Translations under genes and position numbers: made by a program | Notes under the pieces: generated by a model | Told to the model about the DNA's origin: nothing | Seen by the model: the letters and a program-made list of their open reading frames with translations, nothing else | Databases searched by the model: none | Part shown: piece after piece, positions 58,401-64,000 of the stretch | How the letters are laid out: each line of letters opens with the position of its first letter | Position numbering within the stretch: the stretch's first letter is position 1 | Source: Pieris napi | Taxonomy: Eukaryota; Arthropoda; Insecta; Lepidoptera; Pieridae | Length of the DNA: 64,000 bases | NCBI RefSeq assembly: GCF_905475465.1 | Contig: NC_062242.1 | Coordinates: forward strand, 7,219,501-7,283,500 | Reading direction: 5' to 3'

Positions 58401-61400
58401 TTTCTCCAGGAGACCTTTGATTTGGGGATCTGCTCCTGTCGTCCATACCTGGATATTGATAAATTTAAAATTGTTATTGAACCTATCATAATAAAAGACG
58501 GCGTTACAACCCTTGGTTTTGATCTTTATATATTTATTGATGTGTTTGTAGGCAAGTAGGTGATCATCTTAAGGCATTGGACTTATTCCTTTGTATATTT
58601 CCTTTAAGCGTATGAGGAGAAATTGAACAAAAACCCACGTAATAGTATTAGAAAACGCAAAACCCATTTATGAAATTTTAATTGCATATTTTATAAAAAA
58701 ATTTTGCCAATTCACATAATTTACAATTCAAAAATACATTTTCAGTTAAAAAAATATACAACATGCATACGAGACGAATTCATTTGAAACCATTTATCTA
58801 ACTATTCCATTGAAAAAACGTATGAATTGCGTAAAACTTGCTCATTCCGCGCATGCGCTAAAGTAGGCCACAGATAGAGAAGCTTTTAATATCGGGATTA
58901 AATAAGAATTGAATTTGAAATGTGGATAATCTTTTGGATTGCAAACACTAAAGAGATCGGTGTTATTTAAAGCTCTCGTTCACTACGGATTCAAAAAATA
59001 TTCTCGCTTTAAAAATCGTGGTTTGACACCGCAAATAATTTACTATTTTTTATTAAATTTTTTGAGACTAAGAAAAACAGGGACTTCGGTAAAGATTTAA
59101 AGATTAGTCTATATTTTTATGACACGTTTATGTACCTGTATGATATAGTCATCTTTGTTAAGGAAGTTGTCGATGTGTGTGTAGTCTGTGAGAGTGCTCG
59201 TCCACAAGATAAGAGGAAGACGCTTGCCGAATGCCTGAAATGATACTTATTTTAAAAAGTGCTCAATACATGTATACAAAACATAAAACTATGAGCTAGC
59301 TGTATTCCCGGGTCGCTCAGTGCCTTGCTCATTCAATATAACGCCCTTAGGATGTTGTTGGGACTGCCTCACCAACCCAAGACGGCCCCTACCCAAGAGA
59401 TATTATGTTCTATGGAAGAATTTGAAGTCTCCAATACGCATTGGGGACTACACACCATTCCCTTTCGCCTAAGAGAGGAAGCCTTTGGCAATTAGTGGGA
59501 CATATACGACGTGTAATTGAGTACGCTGAAAATCTAGAAGTTTATTAAAATTAAACGGAGAAGGGACGATTTCTACTGATAGGGCCCCATCAAAAGAATT
59601 GCCACGGGCCCCAAATGGTATAGTTACGCCACTGGTACTCAGTCACAAATTGTTAGCCAGTTTGTGCTTACGCTCTGAGCGACACGCTTACGCTCTGTGT
59701 GAGCGTAGGCTGTTTATTTATTTTAAAATTATTTTTATTTGTTGTTGATGTTGGTACTAAAATTTGTCTTTAAGTTGTACTTACTGACTAAAATGGATCT
59801 GTGTTATGTAATTGGAATAAAATATTATTATAAATTAACATATTTTTTTATATTTTAAAACGTTTTTAAGGAGGAATCTTCACTAACCTGATAGGCCCTA
59901 TCCTGGGCCTTAGTCTGGAAGTAATTCCACAGTTTTAAGAAAGATTGCTTGTCAAGGTCCCAACGATTCTGAATCATGAACTGCTGGATTTCTTGTGAGG
60001 TGTTCCAGCATTTTTCGCTAACTTCATCTCCGCCCATGTGGAAAATGTCCGGGTTGAAGATGTCTATAAAGTTAAGAAAATACTTTATACATAAAAAGCA
60101 AGGCCCTACAACCAATGGTCTTAGAGACAGATATCTTTTTTATTTACTTTATGAGCAAGTAGGTGCTCAGCGTTCTGTGCCTTTTAATATACTGTATTTC
60201 CATCTTTATATCTGTGTTTTATAGTTTTAAACTCTACTACAAAAATTAAATTGATAAACATTAAAAAATAATTTGTGCACCAACAATCCGAGGCTACAAT
60301 CGGTAAGGTGACGTCATCGATGACGTCAATTCCAAAAACCATGAATATATACAATTCTCGACCTAGCCACAAGCGTTTAAGCCAGTGGATAGACTGGTCG
60401 AGAACCCCTTATTTAGGTCGGAGGAAGAGCACTTTCTTACCTCACAGGATTTAAATTTTTAAAGTAACTATAATGTATTAAAATAATTAAAAATATATCT
60501 TTATATATATAATTCTTCTGTTAGTGTGTATGTCACTGAACTTCTCTCAAACGACTGGACCGATTTTGATGAAATTTTTTGTGTGTGTTCAAGGGGATCT
60601 GGGAATGGTTTAGATTCACAAATCAGCCCGCCAGATGGCGCTGCAGTCGATACTTTCATACTTTGCTTTACTAATCGCTTGAAATATCATGCAGGACAAC
60701 GTCTGTCGGGTCCACTATATATTATAAGAATCTTTATCGTTCCTTGATAACAGATAAAAGACAGCGTGTGAGCAAAGCGACATAGAGTATAAATATTGAA
60801 CAGATTAGTATATTTACAATACCGCTTTCAGAAGATTGAAGAAAATTACAAACCTGCCATATCAGAGTAAATATCTTTGAGCGCGTCATAGAGTTCTTCC
60901 TTGACGGGATTCAGTTGTCCGCAAGGTGGCTCCACACAGATGGAGGCCCAGGGCTCCTCCTGGTAAATGGCAAATAAAATAATATTTACTTTACTACAAA
61001 ATGTATGGCTATATATATTGTGTGTGGTTTTGAACTAAGATGGACTTCAGAAAATACTACACAATAATCTTTCAAGCTAATTTTTGAAGTGAAACTTCTT
61101 TATCGACGTATGGGAGAAATTTTGTAGCAGGTTACGCGCCATGTTGCTTTTTGAAGTCAAACTTCTTTATCGGCGTTGGAAAAAAAATTACACACATTTG
61201 TCACATTTTTCGGTTACGCGCCATCTTTTTCTTGTTCCTCCCACGGTTGATCCGAAGAGATTCGAAGCAATTAGTAACAAAAATATATAATAACGATAAC
61301 AATGATAGTAATACTAATAATTCTATTACAATTAATGAAATTCTGTAATAATCTTAGTACTACATAGTAGTACAGTAATAAGTTAAAATGAAATAATTGT

Positions 61401-63529
61401 ATTTGTATTCATGTCTATGATAATAAAAGCCTTTTGTTAAACTTTATCTAATTTAACTTTATTTAACCAATTTCTGTTAAGTTGCTTATAGTAGATCATT
61501 TTTCGAAAAATAAGGTCATAAAGAAGTTTCACTTCTTATGTATGTACTAGTACACGCACACATTTTTATTTTTGTTTAGATACTATTATATAATGAATGT
61601 ACCTTGAAACAAACTGTGAGTCCAGTTCCCTGCCATCCTTCTCCCACGTGCGCAGGCGCATCAAACTCTGGCATCACACGAATACCGCGTTCGAGACCGT
61701 ATTGTACTACATCTGCGATCATTTCAGGTGTGTAGATCTGAAAAACCATGCTATTAACATATCTATCCGCTTAATTATATTTAGATCAGCTTCTTGGATA
61801 TTCTGGCTAGTTTCGTATTAATAGGACTCAATATAAACAAATATTTTATGTGATTTATGCAGCATTATATTGTGATATATAAACAGTGTTGGTCTAGTGG
61901 CTCCAGCGTGCGACTCTCATCCCCGAGGTCGTAGGTTCGATCCCCGGCTGTGCACCAATGGATTTTATTTCAATGCTCATTCAACATTCGCTCAAACGGT
62001 GAAGGAAAACATAGTGAAGAAACCGACATGTCTTAGACCCAAAAAGTCGACGGCGATTACCTAACTGCCTATTAGATTGAAAAATTATCATGAAACAGAT
62101 TCAAAATCTGAGGCCCAGACCTAAAGAGGTTGTAGCGCCACCAACCTTATCCTATCCTATCCTGATCAATCGTGACTTGTATAATTCTTATGTTTCCTTT
62201 TACATCACTATTCGCTGTTCATGTATTTGTATGATTAGCTTTTAAGTTTTTTTAGTCTGTTATTAATATATTTTTGTTTGTAGTACTTTAGATTAAGGTA
62301 CTATATATTTATATATTTTTTTTATATAACATTTGGTTCTGCACTTCTCGCACGTATCATGTTTCTTTTTTTTCTTCTTTTTTCTCTTTAACTAGGGTTG
62401 CCTGGAAGAGATCGCTTATTAGCGATAAGGCCGCCCGTTGCATCCCTTATAATTTTTATGTATTGTGCAATAGCATCATTTAACTGGGAAATATACCTTA
62501 GCAGGACTGTATGCTCCATATTTTGAAAGATTCGGGCGGCGTTTGGACACGAACGGGAAGCTCTGGCTGTCTGTGATGTGCCAGTGGAATGTGTTTAGTT
62601 TCACTACTGACATCGCGTCTGAAATTATAGAACGTATATAAAAAAACAGTTTTAATTATTTTTTATTTTTATTTTATTTATATTTTAGGTTCAATATTAT
62701 ATAATTAATATGATGAAGGCCAATTATCAGTTTCCACATTTAGGTATTATTACATCTTTACATACTCACATACTCTCAAGGCAGCTATATTAAAATCTAA
62801 ATCATTCAAAGTATTGATCACATAGGGCTTTCTTCATTCTAGTAACACTAGTGCAGAATAAATCCAAATCAACCCTTCCGACATGCCACATTAAAAGAAC
62901 GACATGCTTGCAATAGGTATGAATTTTGTCTATATATAGTTCTTGCTATAGGGACGTACAATAATTTTGGCCTGCGCAGAAACAATGATGGTTTTCAGAG
63001 AATGGCTATGTAATATTTGTGACGAGTAGTATTAGCTTCTGCGTTCATCCCTCGGCTTTTCTTTAGGGATGAAAGAAAAGAAAAGAGAGAAGAAATGAGA
63101 AGAAAAAAACTTGGCGTTTAAAAAGAGTGGCGGAGAGTTTATTGCCAGTTCTTCTCTCTCTACGCCCTTGACTTGAGAACTGTCAGTAAAATTAGAAGCA
63201 TTGCATATATATTTATTTTTTGACGTTCATAAGTGTACATTTTGTTACCGATAGGATTTTTGAATTTGAATATGTGTGCAATTAAAAATAGCTCCTATGA
63301 AAGAACATCGTCGGAAAGAAATCACAGAACAAATACGGAAATTTTGTAATTAAATTACATTAAAAATTATCAAAAAAGATTTTGTTTTTAAATAGATAAT
63401 GAAGTACAAAAAGTCCTTACCAAGAGTCCTTTTAATAGAATCAATGTTGAAATAGTTTCTCGCTGTGTCCAGTAGAACTCCTCGGTACGGATACACTGGT
63501 TTATCAGTGATCACAACATCACGTACCAT
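55431..63529 (-). CDS. NAG1: beta-N-acetylhexosaminidase, chitinolytic group I, 3' part
   Basis: Ten exons: 63421-63529, 62497-62618, 61603-61737, 60854-60959, 59888-60063, 59136-59234, 58328-58448, 57185-57277, 56493-56640, 55431-55512. All junctions are GT-AG and 1,191 nt give 396 aa ending YCY. It is a GH20 enzyme removing GlcNAc from chitooligosaccharides during moulting. The catalytic Asp-Glu pair is in HMGGDEVSE, preceded by DTARNYF, FHWHITDSQSFP and MPEFDAPAH. Counting from that pair and using Ostrinia furnacalis Hex1 numbering from memory, W448, Y475, D477, W483, W490, W524 and E526 fall at the same positions. The Val-Glu of the +1 subsite is within one residue. This supports the chitin-degrading clade over lysosomal hexosaminidase. 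About 197 N-terminal residues, with the signal peptide, lie beyond the right edge. Confidence 0.95.
55694..55850. mobile_element. foldback element A in last NAG1 intron
   Basis: Arms of ~78 bp: ATACCACAAGAGCTTCAAAA on the left and TTTTGAAGCTCGAGTGGTAT on the right, with GGTTCGTTGCAAACA and GTCATGACGAC also mirrored. Only a few mismatches. No coding. Confidence 0.85.
55857..56087. mobile_element. foldback element B, adjacent to A
   Basis: GATTATTTTTCCGACCC with TCGGCCAATAGAATTGCACC on the left is mirrored by GGTGCAATTCTATTGGCCGA and GGGTCGGAAAAATAATC on the right. Arms ~50 bp, AT-rich centre. It starts six bases after element A. Confidence 0.85.
56722..56985 (+). pseudogene. LINE 3' end with (ATT)n tail in NAG1 intron
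   Basis: The plus-strand frame encodes KRGRPLARWADELKKVGGED and ends NRERWSQLEEAYTQ before the stop, the C-terminus of an insect LINE protein. The UTR ends in an ATT repeat (56957-56980). It is antisense to NAG1. Confidence 0.8.
57330..57385 (-). repeat. SINE tail fragment, inverted
   Basis: GGCAAGTAGGTAATCAGCC followed by GCCTGACAG and CTGTCGAC is the reverse complement of the SINE middle/tail. It abuts the foldback element at 57393. Confidence 0.6.
57393..57639. mobile_element. 247-bp near-perfect palindromic MITE
   Basis: CAGCCCTGCGATTCTGTAAC at the left is exactly inverse to GTTACAGAATCGCAGGGCTG at the right. Arms of ~108 bp (57393-57500 and 57531-57639) differ at very few places, with a ~30-bp loop containing GGGAGCTTGTTCTTTATTG. 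A deleted relative is at 5659-5848. It lies in a NAG1 intron. The open frame 57544-57759 on the minus strand is an artefact of it. Confidence 0.9.
58548..58600 (-). repeat. short SINE fragment, inverted
   Basis: TAGGCAAGTAGGTGATCATC is the inverse of the SINE GATCACCTACTTGCC block. The remaining SINE is missing. Confidence 0.5.
59320..59845 (+). pseudogene. LINE fragment in NAG1 intron
   Basis: A plus-strand frame encodes QYNALRMLLGLPHQPKTAPT, resembling the thumb/C-terminal region of Jockey/CR1-type reverse transcriptases. It is followed by non-coding sequence and a tail GGAATAAAATATTATTAT. Stops and indels show it is dead. The ends are approximate. Confidence 0.5.
60080..60185 (-). repeat. 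SINE-like fragment, inverted
   Basis: GAGCAAGTAGGTGCTCAGCG and TTCTGTGCC match the inverted SINE tail order. Short and diverged. Confidence 0.4.
60498..60717 (+). mobile_element. short Helitron, family H1, copy 2
   Basis: Near-identical to 9345-9553 apart from a 12-bp difference after ATACTTTGCTT and a few substitutions. It ends GGGTCCACTA without the last CTAG base, so its 3' end is altered. It lies in the NAG1 intron 60064-60853. The open frame 60526-60747 is inside it. Confidence 0.75.
61070..61580 (+). repeat. palindrome-bearing interspersed repeat, copy 2
   Basis: GAAGTGAAACTTC at 61086-61098, GAAGTCAAACTTC at 61153-61165 and GAAGTTTCACTTC at 61523-61535. The first two are 67 bp apart, as in copy 1 (2866 to 2933, inverted). 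It contains two GGTTACGCGCCAT words. It is longer than copy 1 by an internal segment. It occupies most of a NAG1 intron. Confidence 0.7.
61884..62142 (+). repeat. tRNA-derived SINE in NAG1 intron
   Basis: Clean head CAGTGTTGGTCTAGTGGC and B box GTAGGTTCGATCCCC, then the family body through CTGAGGCCCAGACCTAAAGA and GTTGTAGCGCCACC. It is followed by a (TATCC)n-like tail. Antisense to NAG1. Confidence 0.85.
62390..62465 (+). repeat. LINE 3' UTR fragment
   Basis: AGGGTTGCCTGGAAGAGATC and AGCGATAAGGCCGCCCGTTG match a repeat tail frequent in Lepidoptera, as I remember it. Confidence 0.5.
63115..63245 (+). repeat. LINE tail fragment, family L2, copy 3
   Basis: TTTAAAAAGAGTGGCGGAGA, TTGCCAGTTCTTCTCTCTCT and ACGCCCTTGACTTGAGAACT, as in 18886-19010 (inverted) and 29896-30005. 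Confidence 0.7.
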
Positions 63530-63663
63530 CTGAAAATGCAGTATTTCGTCAGCATTATTTGTATAGAACATGATACATAATAGTTATACGATATATAAAT
63601 AAATTATGCACGTAAGTCTAGTTTTAAAAATCCTAAGCAAAAAATATTTCCGCCAAGACGGTA

Positions 63664-63808
63664 TTTTTTTTTATAGAACATGGGGGAAACGGGCAGGAGG
63701 CTCACCTGATGTTAAGTGATACCGTCGCCCATGGACACTCTCAATGCCAGAGGGTTTGTGAGTGCGTTGTCGGCCTTTTAAGAATTGATACGCTCTTTCC
63801 TTAGGACT
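63664..63808 (-). repeat. LINE 3'-end fragment, family L1, copy 2
   Basis: AACGGGCAGGAGGCTCACCT, GATGTTAAGTGATACCGTCG and TGCGTTGTCGGCCTTTTAAG match 16250-16390. The T-run at the left is the element's poly(A) on the other strand. Confidence 0.7.
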
Positions 63809-64000
63809 TATATAAACAGTGCATATTATCAATTCGGATACAATAGAAGAATAAATGCAAGCTCCGGTAACTGGGGGGTGTGGGGGATCACAGTTATGCG
63901 TCCGTAATAGTAATATTAGTAAACAATTATTATTATATCGCTAGAAATAGGAACGGGTCGTACGCATTATGTTACCAGGTGAGCAACGAGGCGAAGAGTA
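63809..64000. other. window end, NAG1 intron sequence
   Basis: No exon is visible. The upstream NAG1 exons must lie beyond 64000. Confidence 0.4.

Noticed and set aside
1..64000. CRISPR array, operon or prokaryotic features
   Set aside because: No direct repeats with unique spacers, and genes have GT-AG introns. The DNA is eukaryotic.

Overview
The window looks like lepidopteran (moth or butterfly) nuclear DNA. It is AT-rich and its genes are spliced. The interspersed repeats are of kinds common in Lepidoptera: a tRNA-derived SINE, short Helitrons ending in CTAG, and LINE tails. The unique genes include a chorion-like protein and an insect chitinolytic hexosaminidase. No species can be named from the sequence.

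Left part (1-37,200). This is a gene desert filled with mobile-element remains. At 322-809 there is an unexplained array in which only the 8-mer TGTACGGC and its reverse complement are conserved, in pairs 57 bp apart that recur every ~141 bp. Further along are long inverted-repeat (foldback) elements (3978-4454, 5659-5848), a palindrome-bearing repeat (2655-2945), Helitrons (9345, 11677, 34789), SINEs and LINE ends, and a mariner footprint with TA target duplication and another insertion inside it (30968-31834). A 873-bp inverted-repeat element (36316-37188) carries a broken transposase start. The best-preserved element is a Copia-type retrotransposon (19669-23973) with two identical 125-bp LTRs, an ATAAC duplication and one open 1,315-codon Gag-Pol frame. 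A small GC-rich patch at 25795-25921 may be an isolated first exon.

Right part (37,700-64,000). Four host genes were assembled exon by exon. (1) TMEM50-type four-pass membrane protein, + strand, 4 exons, 157 aa. (2) Nidogen, - strand, 7 exons, 1,342 aa, lying tail-to-tail with TMEM50. (3) A 133-aa chorion class A-like secreted protein, + strand, 2 exons, with a TATA box and almost no cysteine. (4) The last ten exons (396 aa) of a group I beta-N-acetylhexosaminidase (chitin-degrading NAG1/Hex1), - strand, whose 5' part lies beyond the right edge. The reading frame closes exactly across all predicted junctions of each complete gene.

The genes do not form an operon or pathway. Nidogen acts in basement membrane, the chorion-like protein is probably extracellular or eggshell-related, and NAG1 acts in cuticle turnover. 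All nine visible NAG1 introns and two nidogen introns carry mobile-element copies, several able to fold into long hairpins in the pre-mRNA.
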